Shown here: piece by piece, positions 48,791 to 60,164 of the stretch
Numbering within the stretch: position 1 is the first letter of the stretch
How the letters are laid out: the number at the start of each line of letters is the position of its first letter
Assembly: GCA_964006375.1 (NCBI GenBank)
Contig: OZ023267.1
Span: 24,114,739-24,178,738 of the forward strand
Direction of reading: 5' to 3'
Length of the DNA stretch: 64,000 nucleotides
From: Tillus elongatus
Lineage: Eukaryota; Arthropoda; Insecta; Coleoptera; Cleridae
Translations under genes and position numbers: made by a program
Notes under the pieces: model-generated
Databases searched by the model: none
Told to the model about the DNA's origin: nothing
What the model saw: only the letters and a program-made list of their open reading frames with translations

Positions 48791-49655
48791 AATATGTTTA
48801 AAAATTCTATATTTTTGTAAGTAGCAGAGAAACTGGAATGAGACTTTACATGTGGCCAGAAATGATGCAAATAAACTTATGTTGTGAATTTTAAGGAGTT
48901 TGGTATACCATATTTAGAGGTTTTTTCCAAATTAGGAATATAATCTGAAAGGCATGCGTTAAAATGATTTAGTGGTTAAAGCCCAATGCCTGACGGACAG
49001 AGTAGTTAACTGTCACGTGTAGATTAATTCATACAACAGGTATAAACCATATATCATTGGTAACCAAACAAAAGAAATAACTGGCATAAAACATACGACC
49101 CGAACCAATCGGGAAATCTCGGCCACAAATATCGTAAATGACAGACGACATGAAATTAAAAATTTGTCAAGTGATTGTTATTTAACTGGTAAAAATCAAT
49201 TTTTAAAATCCACTATATTTGTAGCTTGATGAACGGCCCCAAATAGAGTTTTAGCACAGCATTGATATATTATGCTGTGGTTTTAGACTGAAAGTGTAGC
49301 ATAATATAGAAGAAATGTAAATTAAATCAAGTCAAGTCTCTATAAAAATGATTCTAAAATAGTATCGCGGGCATGAAGCTGGTGTCAAATATCCTTTAAA
49401 CAAAACGTTAGTTAACGTATCCTTAGATAGTTTAGTGGCAGTGTGCTAGTATTCTTTGCAGAATATTACATAATCGATTCCAGCTCGAGAATGCATGTTT
49501 TTTTTTTAAGTTTTATTTTGACCTTTGGAAAAACAATAGTGCACATACATTTTGAACAAGATATCATTTTTGTTTAAAACGCCTGAATAGCTTTGTCACC
49601 TTTGAGTCAGAAATTACAATTTTCAGCAGACATTTTGTTATTGTTTGTATTGAAA
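48791..49655. other. No gene recognised
   Basis: AT-rich sequence without ORFs, tRNA-like boxes or repeats I can match inside the window. Confidence 0.4.
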
Positions 49656-50113
49656 AAATATTGATTAGGTTGACTAAAACGAAATCATTCTGGCGATTAA
49701 TAAGGAAAAATAACTGCTATGTTTATAATTTGGCAGATACTTTAGTTTTCTAAATATTAATTAAGTTTCTTTCTGGAAATCTTTTGTAACTGTAATGAAA
49801 TTTGTAACACAAGTTTCTTTTAAATAGACTTGCACTATCTACTGATATAGCAAAATATTATTTTTTAACCTCATATAAAATTGAGTTTTGGAAATTTTTC
49901 TCAAAAGGAGTTAGAACACAAGATTTTTTTGATAATAGAAAGATATCGATGGTAACATTTTCGAAAGAATTCTTCAAATGTGCGTGTACTAGGACCTCTA
50001 AAATCGATCTTCAAGGTCTGTGTTAGTTTAAAGTAATAATTTAAGTAATATGCCGTATAATAATAGTGTACAATTCTTATGAAAGTTCACTACTATAACG
50101 CACTGGCTGCGTC
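49656..50113. repeat. Partial GCAGCAAG-ended element joined to TA-core flank
   Basis: GGTTGACTAAAACG, TAAGGAAAAATAACTGC and TTGGCAGATACTT align with 10,890-10,970. The right end CACTACTATAACGCACTGG with CTGCGTCCC aligns with 11,350-11,376. Between them, 49,940-50,030 is the GATATCGATGGTAACATTTT/TTCTTCAAATG unit. Confidence 0.55.
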
Positions 50114-50650
50114 CCGAAATTTTTTAATACTTTTTACATAAAGTGTTCAGAGATCTGAATTCTTCTATTTCTATTGTATTCAACACTTTTCCCAATGGTA
50201 TTATCACTGATGTTTTTAAACAATTTTGTACATATCACTTTCTAAAGACGTTTATCATATGCAATTAATTACCTTAATTGGTTATCTCTCTAGATAGTCA
50301 TCCTTATCTAGCGAATCTTACGAATAAACTATTTTTATTTATTAAGAGCTGATTTTATAAAACTAGCCATTTTTACTGATAATTAACATTTTAGTTTAAA
50401 CTTACTGTAAGTTACATAAGTGGTTAAAATAATATATATTACCTAAACTATTGAATCACGAAGAGTAGTACTAATAAATGCACCAAACAACCGTTATTTT
50501 GAAATAAAAACAAAAATGCACTCACTGTGAAATAGCTGATATTTCAAAAGAAAACACTGATTTCAAATCAACTTAGAAAACAATATCCGACCGAAAATTC
50601 CACCTAAGATCTCTTCCAAAGCTTTTTACGAAGTTTTTGGCACCTTGTAA

Positions 50651-50668
50651 GTTAGGTTAGGTTAGGTT
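50651..50668. repeat. Three TTAGG-type telomeric units
   Basis: Three consecutive TTAGGs abut the 3' end of a LINE fragment. TTAGG is the ancestral insect telomere unit. So short a run can equally be part of the LINE tail. Confidence 0.6.
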
Positions 50669-50975
50669 TGTATGTGAGTGGGCCATACTGGTCCCTCCAC
50701 CGCGACCATAAGGTCTATTGTGGCTCACGCTTTAAAGTCTAAATTTCTCCCAACAAAGCCAGCCTCCTACAGAGGTTGATAATCTTTGTGGGCGAAAGTT
50801 GATCCAGATCCTCCGGCACAAGCTTTATCTTGCCAAAGAGCAGGTACCTAGTCCTGTCCGCTGCCGGACAGGGACACAGCACGTGCTCCGCTGTCTCGTT
50901 ACTCTCCATACACAGCCGGCACTCGATCTCCTGACCGATCCCAATACGGTGCATGTGATTGGGATTGGTCAGGTC
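50669..50975 (-). mobile_element. I/R1-like LINE C-terminus, followed by TTAGG units
   Basis: The minus strand reads MHRIGIGQEIECRLCMESNE then TAEHVLCPCPAADRTRYLLF, a C-x2-C-x8-H-x2-C knuckle as in the LINE at 7,172 but from a different family. It ends ...LCRRLALLGEI and a 70-bp 3' UTR. On the + strand its 3' end is preceded by GTTAGGTTAGGTTAGGTTTG at 50,651-50,670. The 5' side is truncated near 50,975 next to GGTCAGGTCAGG. Confidence 0.7.
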
Positions 50976-51290
50976 AGGAGTGACAAAAACTTCGTAAAAA
51001 TCTTTGGAAGAGATCTTAGGTGGAATTTTCGGTCAGGTCAGGTCACTTGTAAGTTACAAGTGATTAATAATATCTATTAGCTAACCTATCGAATCATAGA
51101 GAGTACCTCTAATAGATGCACCAAACTGAACTGTTATTTTGAATTAAAAACAAAAATACTTTTACGGTGAAATAGCTGTGCTATTTCAAAAGCAAACACA
51201 CTGATTTCGCATCAACTCAGAAAAACAAAAATTGCTACTGCAGATCTCTTACAAAGCTTTTTACGAACTTTCTGGCGTAGATGTTTAGTT

Positions 51291-51827
51291 TCACACTTGT
51301 AAGAACTGGAACCCATTAAGAAAATTGCTTGATATGTCAAAAAGAATAATTAGACGAGAGAATTCGTTTATAATATTATGGGTAAGTATCGAAAACATTA
51401 GGACCCTATGGATGCCGCAGTGCCTGGAAGTCTTACAGAACAGCCTGATAGAATACTAAAACATTTAGGAAAGAAAAGGTAAGTACAATATTTTAACACT
51501 AATAAAAAGTATTATCTATACTCCCAACAATGAAGCTCTTGCTCTATGTAGTATTCCAATAAGCTTGGAAGAGGTACGAGCCCTGTCTCAGTGAAATTGC
51601 CCAACCACTCAAAATATTAAATTTGTTAATTTGTCATGTCAAAAAAAATTATGTGAAAACATATATATCAGAGAGACAGACAAACAGAAAGAGTTATTTT
51701 TAGATATATTCAACTTCAAGTTGTCTGTTTTGTAAAATTTGTATTCAACAAAATAGAGGTCGAAAACAGCTAAAGGTAGATGTTCGCTTCCTTGGAGTGA
51801 AGTAGGCTCCAAATAAAAAATCTCTGG
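51291..51827. other. No gene recognised
   Basis: Unique AT-rich sequence. The 65-codon minus-strand ORF at 51,639-51,836 has no domain. Confidence 0.4.
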
Positions 51828-52160
51828 ACGCAGCAAGTGCGTTATGGTAGCAAATTTTCTTTAAAGTATTTTTAATAGAAAATGTCTTTCTTTGATGAAA
51901 GCAGGCATCAAACTTGGTTGCCTATATAGTAGAAACAATGTACCATATTTCATCGAAATAAATTTATTGTCTGAAAATATATAAACATTTTTCAAAAGTC
52001 TGGATGCAGCAAATGTGTTATGGAAGTGAATTTTCATAAAAATGTTTTTAATAGAAAATGCGAGCAGGCATCAATCTGATTATCGGTATAGCCTATGTAG
52101 TAGAAACGATGTACTATATTTTATCAAAATTACTTATGGTTTGAAAATATACAAAAACTG
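51828..52160 (+). repeat. Two tandem copies of a GCAGCAAG-family unit, period about 173 bp
   Basis: TCTGGACGCAGCAAGTGCG at 51,828 and TCTGGATGCAGCAAATGTG at 52,001 start units that continue with TTTTTAATAGAAAATG, GGCATCAA, CTGAT or CTTGGTT, TATAGCCTAT/CTATATAG, TAGTAGAAAC and GTAC(C/T)ATATTT. Confidence 0.7.
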
Positions 52161-52163
52161 CTT

Positions 52164-52521
52164 GAAAGCTGTCTATTCCCATTAAACCCTGCCTACCCCG
52201 CACAGACCCCTATTTGCCCCAGGTCACGTAACTTCCTTGGGGGGTGGGGGTATGAACAAGAAGTTTTTCTTGTGGTTTATGCAACGAGGGTAGTTGTATG
52301 CACACAAGGGGGGTAATGCCTACGACGATGCAGACCCCCTCCCGGTTCGACTTGTGGCAGGGGTTGGAGAGTGGCTGCTTTGTCGTGGGAATTTTCCTTC
52401 CCCCTCGCTGCATAAACCACAAGAAAAATGTCTTGTTCCTACCCGCCAAGGAAGTTATGGCACCTGGGGGGATAGTGGTGCTGTGCAGGGTAGGCAGGGT
52501 TTAAGGGGAATATGGCTTCAA
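52164..52521. repeat. Palindrome, arms of about 120 bp, GC-rich
   Basis: AAGCTGTCTATTCCCATTAA, CCCTGCCTACCCCGCACAG, GTAACTTCCTTGGGG, AACAAG and TTTCTTGTGGTTTATGCA at the left are mirrored at 52,404-52,521. A single arm is at 11,040-11,160. The 117-codon ORF at 52,294-52,647 lies in the palindrome and its tandem neighbour and is probably not a gene. Confidence 0.7.
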
Positions 52522-52574
52522 GATGTTAAAAAGACAGCTTTCAAGCCCGTTTTATTCGAATTTTCTGCTCATAT

Positions 52575-53150
52575 TTGCTTTTTACTACCTACCCCGCCCA
52601 GCACCCCTACTCACCCCTGGTCCCGTAACTTCCTTACAGTTTTTTGAAAAGCGTTCGGGAGCTAAACTGTAAATGGTCCCGTAACTTCCTTGGGGGATGT
52701 GAACAAGAAGTTTTTCTTGGGGTTTGTGGATCCAGAGGGGAGCGTAGGCAGGTTTCTGAAAACAGTTTTTTGAAAAGCGTTCGGCAGCTAAACTGCAAAT
52801 TTACCAAATATTCGTTACCAAAACGCACTTACTGCGTCCAGATTTTTTTCTTACAAACGCATCATATTTCGATAAAAAAAAGCATTAACGAATTTGTTCT
52901 ACGAAAATTAGCTAAAAAAAACTATGCACCCCTACTCACTCCTGGTTCCGTAACTTCCTTGGGGTGTGTCAACAAGAAATTGGTGTTGGCTAGGCAGGTT
53001 TCTGAAAACCGTTTTGTGAAAAGCGTTCGGGAGCTAAACTGCAAATTTACCAAAAATTCGTTACCAAAACCCACTGACTGCTTCCAGATTTTTTTCTTAC
53101 AAACGCATCATATTTCAATAAAACGAACTTGTTCTACGAAAATTAGCTAA
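52575..53150 (+). repeat. Nested tandem copies of a GTAACTTCCTTGG/CGTTCGGGAGC unit
   Basis: CCGTAACTTCCTTGGGG with AACAAGAA, then CAGGTTTCTGAAAAC, AAAAGCGTTCGG(G/C)AGCTAA, ACTGCAAATTTACCAAA, and the terminus CGCACTTACTGCGTCCAG are repeated at about 52,600-52,860 and 52,945-53,095. A 168-codon frame (52,644-53,150) runs through both copies only because the unit lacks stops in that frame. Confidence 0.65.
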
Positions 53151-53154
53151 AAAT

Positions 53155-53720
53155 TTTAGACCATTAAACCATAAACTTCACTAAACCTACAGCGAAAGCA
53201 TCAACTTAACTAAACCGACAGCCAAAGAATCAGAGAAAGGGTCTGTTTGAAATGAATTTTCTGTAAATATTTTAGTAAAATGAAGGGCAATGACGGTTGA
53301 ATCTGAAACTTAAGGGTTTGCAGAACACTCTTCTTGCAACATTTTCTCTTCAAAATCCGTATTTGTTTCACGTTCTTTGCCTAAACATTGCCAATTTTGA
53401 CGTTTAAAATTGCGAGTTTGGCGTTTTGAGGAAAACTCCAATTTCTTTAACTGCCCATAACTTCGTTGTCTTTAAAGCTAGAGACCTAAATTTTGGTACT
53501 GAGTTCACTCTTTATAATACAAACACGCGTATCAAATTTGGTTGCCCTTACTTTGTTATTTCCGGAGATATGAATTTTTTTTAGAAGAAAAACACAATTT
53601 TGCGGGAAAACCTGGTCCGATTTTCCTGGCTAACGAACTTATCCAAGCCACTTCCAAAAGGAAGGTACTCGCCAAATTTGATCAAGATTGCTTCATTATT
53701 TTTTGAGTTATCGGTCGGAT
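53155..53720 (+). repeat. Copy of the ACGTCAAA repeat family leading into (TA)n
   Basis: Near-identical in order to 26,520-27,070: ACAGCGAAAGCATC, AGAGAAAGGGTCTGTTTGAA, GAAGGGCAATGACGGTTGAA, TTGCCAATTTTGACG, TTGGTTGCCCTTACTTTGTT, TTTTCCTGGCTAACGAACTT and TTATTTTTTGAGTTATC. Confidence 0.85.
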
Positions 53721-53834
<114 letters not shown>

Positions 53835-53984
53835 ACAGATTTCCTCTTTAGCCATTTTTTTCTAATTCGCTAATAATATTTGACGCTTTATTATCTGTGA
53901 TCAAACCGATAGTGACATTTCAATTCATGTTTGTGCACTTAGTTGCTACTGACAAATAAAAACGTCTCGTGGTAACGCTGTTTC

Positions 53985-54842
53985 TCCAGAAATAAGGAAA
54001 GTGATAATTCACTTGCATTCAAAAGGCAAAAATGCTGCCCAAATCGCTGACAGTGTTAATTTATAGCGATATAAAGTGCGAAATCTTATTAAGCATTACA
54101 AAACAACTCCATCTGTGGCTCAGAAACAGAGAAATGGAAGTCGCTCATGCTATTCCAATACAAAGTTAAGAGCTCTGAGAATGATTATCAGGCAAACTTG
54201 TGGGGCTAATTATACCAAATTAAAAGTATTATGAAACCAGGCAACGGATAAATGTTTTTCAAGAGCAGCTTGTCACAGGGCTGTTCAAAAACTAGTATTT
54301 AAAACTTATAAGATAAGCTCAAATTGTTTTCCCATTGTATCCGTTTTCAATTGTACGTACCGTAGACAAAATAAAAGCCCTAACTGAAATAGATGCAGAG
54401 AAAAATAATAGAGGGCAGGGGAGCACAAAGCTTGGTCTCAAAACCAGTGGAACTCAATTATATAGAGTAGCTGGATTTGAAGTTTGCATTGGTGATAGTC
54501 AAAGCTGACTCATAAAAACTAAAGAAGAAATTTTTCACACCGACTGAGTTAAGCTTTCTGCCTGTGGTGATTTGGGGATCCATGTCAGCTAGAGAAGTAG
54601 GAAACTTACACTTTGTAGATGGCATTATGAACGCTGATAAATACATTTGCGTCTTTCAAAATAATTTGAAACCGCAAAACGAACAAATGTGATTGAATAA
54701 CCAATAAGGCTAAATAAGTAAAAGACTGGATGTTACAAAACAATAGTCCTCTTTTAAAATGGATATCCAGTACCCAGACCCTATGCCGATTGAAACCTTG
54801 TGGCATATCATAAAGAAGGAGCTCCGATCACAGCCTGTAACC
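53985..54842 (+). pseudogene. Tc1-like transposase remnant
   Basis: Across several frames one reads SPEIRKVIIHLHSKGKNAAQ and IADSVNL, a Tc1-type helix-turn-helix. Then comes a degraded catalytic start (FEVCIGDSQS), MSAREVGNLHFVDGIMNADK, YICVFQNNLKPQ, and PMPIETLWHIIKKELRS, the C-terminal block where NPIE is normally found (here MPIE). Stops and frameshifts are frequent. The LINE at 54,850 begins directly after it. Confidence 0.75.
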
Positions 54843-54849
54843 TCACTCG

Positions 54850-56042
54850 TGGGAGGGACTGCTGGCGGGGGTCGGGGCGGGGTGTCCGCAAGAGAGCGTT
54901 CTGTCTCCCCTGCTCTGGTGTCTAGTCGTGGACGGCTGCTAGGGAGGCTTCTTTGTAGAGGGGTAGGTGGTACAGGGCTATGCGGACAACATTGTCATCA
55001 TAGTCCGAGGAAAGGTTACACAGTCAGTGTGTGAGCGCATGCAGACAACACTGAAAGTGGTGGAAAGGTGGACGGTTGGCCAAGGGCTCGGGGTAAGCCC
55101 CGAGAAAGCAACCGTCATACCGTTTACGAGGAGGAGGAAGTGGGAGAGCCACAGAACTCTCAGATCTATATGGTACAAACATCTCAATGGCCAGGGAGGT
55201 AAAATATCTTGGGGTCGTATTGGACTCCAAGCTAACCTGGAATGGTCACGTTGAGAAAATACAGTGTAAGGCAGTTATGACCCTATCCGTCACTAGGCGG
55301 CTATATGGAAAAATGTGGGGGCTAAGACCTAGTATGGCCTGTACACAAGGGTGGTCAGACCATCGTTAACATACACGGCACTAGTTTGGTGGCCTAAGGT
55401 GACACAATCCAGTGATGCCAGCGCCAAACAAAAACTAGGCAAGATCCAAAGGATGTCCTGCCTCGGCATCACAGGGGCCATGACTTCAACCCCAACAGAG
55501 GTGTTGCTGGGTCTACCCCCCCCCCCCCCCTCCCCACACACACACATACTTATCGTGGGGGAGGCCAGCCTAGGACTATACAGACTAACCTGCAATGATA
55601 GACTGAAGATCAACCCAGGCTGCAGGGGCCACTGCAAAATTCAGGAGATCGTCAAGGAGCCCGTGCTTGAAATTAAGTCAGATTTCGCGAGCCCGCGAAT
55701 CTGCAGGGAAAACAAGTTTACAGTGGAAATCCCCGACCTCGAGGCATGGCGGGGGGAGACGCCGGGCCTACCACGGCACGCGTTTATTCGAAAGGACCGA
55801 GGTAAGTCACAGTATTTCCCGCTGAGCTTATGCAACGGTCTTTTAGGCCGAAATGTACGCCATCTTGCACTGCGTGCGAGAGAACAGAGTAGGGGTACAC
55901 CAACAAGCGGCAGGCGGCCCTTAAGGCTCTAAGTAGCCCACGGGTAAATTCAAAGCTGGTAAGTGAATGCCGAGTCGAGACGAGCGACCTGGCTGGGCAG
56001 AATGAGGTCACCCTCATTTGGGGGCCAGGTCACTCGGGGGTC
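54850..56042 (+). pseudogene. I/R1-like LINE, reverse transcriptase to RNase H remnant
   Basis: One reads VVQGYADNIVIIVRGKVTQS, the catalytic motif degraded from YADD to YADN. Next come VERWTVGQGLGVSPEKATVI, MAREVKYLGVVLDSKLTWNG and MVRPSLTYTALVWWPKVTQS, then TEVLLGLPPPPP over a C run and an RNase H-like region (RNVRHLALRA in a shifted frame, then VTLIWGPGHSGV). At least four frameshifts. From 55,840 it aligns with the LINE at 7,172-7,941 (there inverted), so they are one family. It is 3'-truncated at about 56,042, where an oppositely oriented LINE begins. Confidence 0.82.
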
Positions 56043-56595
56043 AAAGTCAATTAACGTTTCTCCTCTGTAGAATATGGCTGTATCATCCGTGAAGCCCACG
56101 ACAGTACCCTAAACGACTGTGCAAACACTTTATTAATGCATATGTTGAACATTATGGGACCAATGACTGTGCCCTGTGGAACTCCATATTCTATTATTTT
56201 TTGTTCACTAATGTATTCACCTATCTTTACACAGTCTTCTTTCCAGTAGCTCTTTAAAAACTTGTGTGTTTCCTCAAAACCTGACAGATTCCAAAACATC
56301 CAACAGCTTCCCATGGTCAAAGCCCTTCGCCAGATCCACAAAAATGCACATGCTTGGAGATCCGTTATCCATCTCAGCGATAACCCTCTTAGTCACCTAC
56401 GCTATGGCATCCTGTGGTGATCTAACTTCACGAAATCAACATTGTCTCACCGACAGCAACTTATTTTTTTTAAAGTAGTTGGTCATCCCAAGTTTTATAA
56501 CCTTCTCAAAAATCTTTGCAATGTTGGAAGTCATGGATATAGGTCTATAGTTGTATATCTATAAATGTCATTTGACATATTGAAATTAATTTGGA
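56043..56595 (-). pseudogene. Jockey-group LINE, reverse transcriptase fragment
   Basis: The minus strand reads SNIAKIFEKVIKLGMTNYFK, then QDAIA, CIFVDLAKGFDHGKLLDVLE, then YGVPQGTVIGPIMFNICINK, and in a shifted frame VVGFTDDTAIFYRGET, which holds an F-x-DD catalytic motif. It covers only the fingers/palm and ends abruptly at the junction with the + strand LINE. Confidence 0.8.
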
Positions 56596-56839
56596 CAGGA
56601 CGTCTTCGGGTAAGCTAGTCTTGTATAAAAGTTCATCAAAGTAACTACTAATGACACCAAGACCTACTTTTGACAAGAATAAAGTCATAAATTTGTTTAT
56701 GACAAACACCTACTATGTGATACACTTCAAAAACGGTTAATTTTATCGCCATTCAACAAGTATATCTTTTCCGTTAAGAAAATATAATGCTATTCTGTGA
56801 AGTTTCTCATCGATGCTAACAAAAAGGGGTGAGCATTTT

Positions 56840-56930
56840 TTAAAACACGAAACCGGTTGCAGAGAAGAAAACAAGCACTTGTGAAACCAGATAATACGTC
56901 TCTATATCTGTATTTAGTATTTTTAAGACT
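56840..56930 (+). repeat. Copy of the GAAACCGGTTGCAG unit
   Basis: CGAAACCGGTTGCAGAGAAG, AAAACAAGCACTTGTGAAAC and CGTCTCTATATCTGTATTTA match 6,256-6,340 and 42,600-42,670. Confidence 0.65.
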
Positions 56931-59466
56931 TGAAGAGTAGCAGTATCAGCTATTGCGATACTTTGTAATAAATTACAATTTTTGTAGTTTCAATAAAAAT
57001 TATAGAAATTTTATCGGGAATTATATACAACCTTTTTAAAATACTATCAAATTTATCATTAAATCATAACACACTTACTGTGAAGGGATATGTAATGGAG
57101 TGAAGATTGGAACCTGTGAGGAGCACAGATAAGTTGTAACGATTGTGTTTTTAGGAATCGTTACTGCTTTGAAAATCATATAGAAAACCCTAGACGATTT
57201 CTGTGATACTTTTCAAGTTTCAGTTTCAAAAATTATGTGTTGAAAAGTCGCTAAAATCTCAGTATCGTAAAACCCTTACTGCATTCCGTTCATATACGTT
57301 GAAATTTGAATACCTAAAGACAATATTTTTATTAAAGGAAAAGAGTCGTTATATTTTAGAAAAACCGTTGACGATATTTATCCTTGAACAAGACTATGGT
57401 TAGCAAAATGAAATTCAGATATCGAAAGACGCAATATATTTGTTAAGGAAAAATACGGCGTATTATTGCTACAATAACATTTCTGAGAACTAAATGAATG
57501 TTAAAGGGCCTGGTACTTTTTATCGATCGGTCGTCACGCCTGAAAAAGTAGCTCCAAGCATTATCTCCTTGTCATACGAGTAGCTAGATAAGAAACACAA
57601 TGAAGACGGTTAATATACGTGGGAAAAACACGCGGAGGAATCTACTCAAGACAGAACTTCGACGTTAAAATCGCTGCCTCGAGAGGAGCCGTCGGCTAAC
57701 ACTTCTCGGGTGAACATGTCTGCAATTGTCGTGATTAATAATCATCCTAAAAGAGGGTGTAAAGTTCTCTTTTGTTATCGTTAATGTCTAATAACCAATG
57801 TCAGTGATTTTTACAAATCTTTTTATCGCATTTTGATCTGGAATTAATACTGCGTTGTTATTAAAACACGCAACTTAAGCAGTGAACTTTCGTTTTCTAA
57901 TATGGTGAATTTCCGAGTGGATCACAAACAATTCAACTAAATTACCGAGCTTAATATCAAACGGTGTTAACAGTTTCACATGCAGCTAATCACATCTTGA
58001 TTGCCGTGAAAAATTCTAGTAAATTTATCTGTCGACGAGGTCTTCAGGTATTAATTCAATTAGAGGCAAGAACCACCTGTTCGACACCAGTTCATGGAAA
58101 ACACCTCGCGTTCTCTCCAATTCCCTCGCTCTCTTGGGGGATTTAAGGCCTGTGTTCAGCACTAGTGGTTGCTAGCGTCTGGGAAACATCCTCAGGCACG
58201 CATCAGATAATTGGAGGTCGTGCAAATGCCCCCCACGTGACACACGACGCTAGTGAGTGTTCTTTTGAATCCTATTTGTGTGGTGCTAGCGAATCTTTAG
58301 AGCAGCCCTCTTAATTTCAAGCATTAATAAATGAACTTTCAATTTAAAGTAATCAAACTGGAATTTCATCAATGTCAGTGAGGTGTGTCTGATTTTAAAT
58401 TTTAATTTCATGTTTGTCTCCTAAGACTTTGTCAATTTTGTAACTTAGTAATAGCGCTCTCAATTTGTTGTTAATCAATATTTGCCTGTAAAATATCGAA
58501 TCTGTAAATTTCTTAATATTTTTAATTGACCATTGCTAAGGTGAAAATTTAAAGTAACACCTTGTTGTTGTTTGAGCTTAAGTCAAATTTGCCTATATCA
58601 TTGAATAATTAAAATAGACTGGCCAGTTAAGCATTTTGTAATCATTCTTTAAAGTTTATTTTAAATTGGAAAACATCAGTAAAACTGATTATAGAATGTT
58701 AATTTTTTTATATCTAATGTTTATTTTGAGCTGCATACTACCGCATTCAATTTCTTTATTTAATATGTACAATATTTATATCCTTTTGGTAATGTAATGT
58801 CATTGTTTTTTTATTCTGCAATATGCTCTAATTAATTTCCTTGTGGAAAGACTTTACACTCACCTTATTTTCTTTTTATTTGAATAATGTTAATTTCATC
58901 TGAATTTCAACAACAGTGACCAAGTGAATCTTGGCTGCTGTCACAATTTATATCAATAAATTTAATAGTAATTTTATATACATACATCTTTGTTTAATTG
59001 AAAAGAAATTCCTATCCAGAAAAATCTCTAAAATTCATCGACAACACAAACCAAAGATATTCATATAGACTATCTAGATATCGAAGAACATTTCAGGAAA
59101 CAACGACCAGGCCCTAGTCTGGAGATCTCACAAATATAAGACTTCATGCAGTGCAAACCAATAAAAGCGTAAGTATTAAATAACATCAAAGTCTTTCAGC
59201 CTTACAAATCATTTCTAATCTTGCAAAATATAAATCTGATAGATAGAAACCTTTTAGGGTAGGGTTGATAGGCAATAGTGACCTCACTACCGACCAGACT
59301 TGGGTTCACTTGAGGTTAATCACATAATACTGCGTTTCCCCGTTTTATTTTAGGGAGCTTGCACTGGGTTATTTCTAGTGGAGTTTCAAGTTTATTAAAG
59401 GGGGTTACGCCTTTTTATTTAAGGGACTTTCTACGCGCTTACATTTTATTTGAGGAAGGTAGCAAA
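56931..59466. other. Unassigned, mostly unique sequence
   Basis: No ORF above 70 codons with recognisable content. 57,530-57,730 and 58,050-58,290 are richer in CpG than their surroundings and carry none of the window's repeat families. 57,110-57,135 (GAACCTGTGAGGAGCACAG) resembles the outer end of the palindrome family at 15,060. Confidence 0.35.
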
Positions 59467-59583
59467 GTACACTTTGGAGAACCCAATTCACTGCAACACA
59501 TTTTTCACACCTGCTAGTTTATTCGTCCCTGGTGGTCAGGCCTGAAAAATGTATTGTGGTAAATTGGGCTCTGCAAAATGTAC
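59467..59583. repeat. Diverged palindrome of the 15,081 family
   Basis: GTACACTTTGGAGAACCCAA, TTCACTGCAACACATTTTTC at the left mirrors GAAAAATGTATTGTGGTAAA, TTGGGCTCTGCAAAATGTAC at the right. Confidence 0.75.
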
Positions 59584-60164
59584 TTATTATACGTATGTAA
59601 TTGTTATTTCATATCAGTTTTTACTACACTAAAACAAATTCTGAAAACAAAACTAATTTTAGTAGTTTTATATTTTTTATTATGATAAAATTAAATATAG
59701 CAATAAATACATTTAGAAAAGTTTAACATCATATTATTTTAGCCAACGATTTCTAATACTGTTAATATTATAATACGTGCTTGCTTACTAAGCACTACTA
59801 AATAAATAAGTTAATAATTCGGGGGTGCTTATTTCCCTTTTATATTTCTGAACAATTTCCTGAATCTTCAGTCTTCTTCTTACATGGGGTGGCTGATAGC
59901 TGAAATTATTAAAGGTAAACAAATTAAGCATGTTTTTGAACTATCCATTGCCCAATTGTACTTATAAATAGATTAATAAAAGAGCCAAACTATTTGCTCA
60001 AAAAGTATTTTAGCAATCAAATCTTATAATTTGGTGTCAAATTTGGAACATATGCAAAAAAAAATCATCAACACTCCCTACACCACTGTGTTATTTAGTA
60101 ACAAAAAAAAAACTTCATATATTTCAAAATATGTTCTGCTTACAAAACTCTAGGGTTTCTGATA
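59584..60164. other. No gene recognised
   Basis: AT-rich sequence without ORFs or repeats matched in the window. Confidence 0.4.

Larger units (their letters stand above)
50440..51290. repeat. Direct duplication of about 200 bp bracketing a LINE tail
   Basis: 50,445-50,650 and 51,075-51,290 share GAATCA, TAATAAATGCACCAAAC (one change), TGTTATTTTGAA, AAAAACAAAAAT, GTGAAATAGCTG, ATTTCAAAAG, AACACTGATTTC and GATCTCTT-CAAAGCTTTTTACGAA. Between them, about 50 bp of the left unit (50,589-50,642) recurs inverted at 50,985-51,038, next to the LINE fragment. Confidence 0.7.

Noticed and set aside
52644..53150. 168-codon ORF
   Set aside because: It runs through two tandem copies of the same repeat; its repeated peptide reflects the DNA repeat and not a protein.
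58060..58120. tRNA B-box-like TGTTCGACACC
   Set aside because: No A-box at suitable spacing, no acceptor-stem pairing and no terminator; not a tRNA or SINE.
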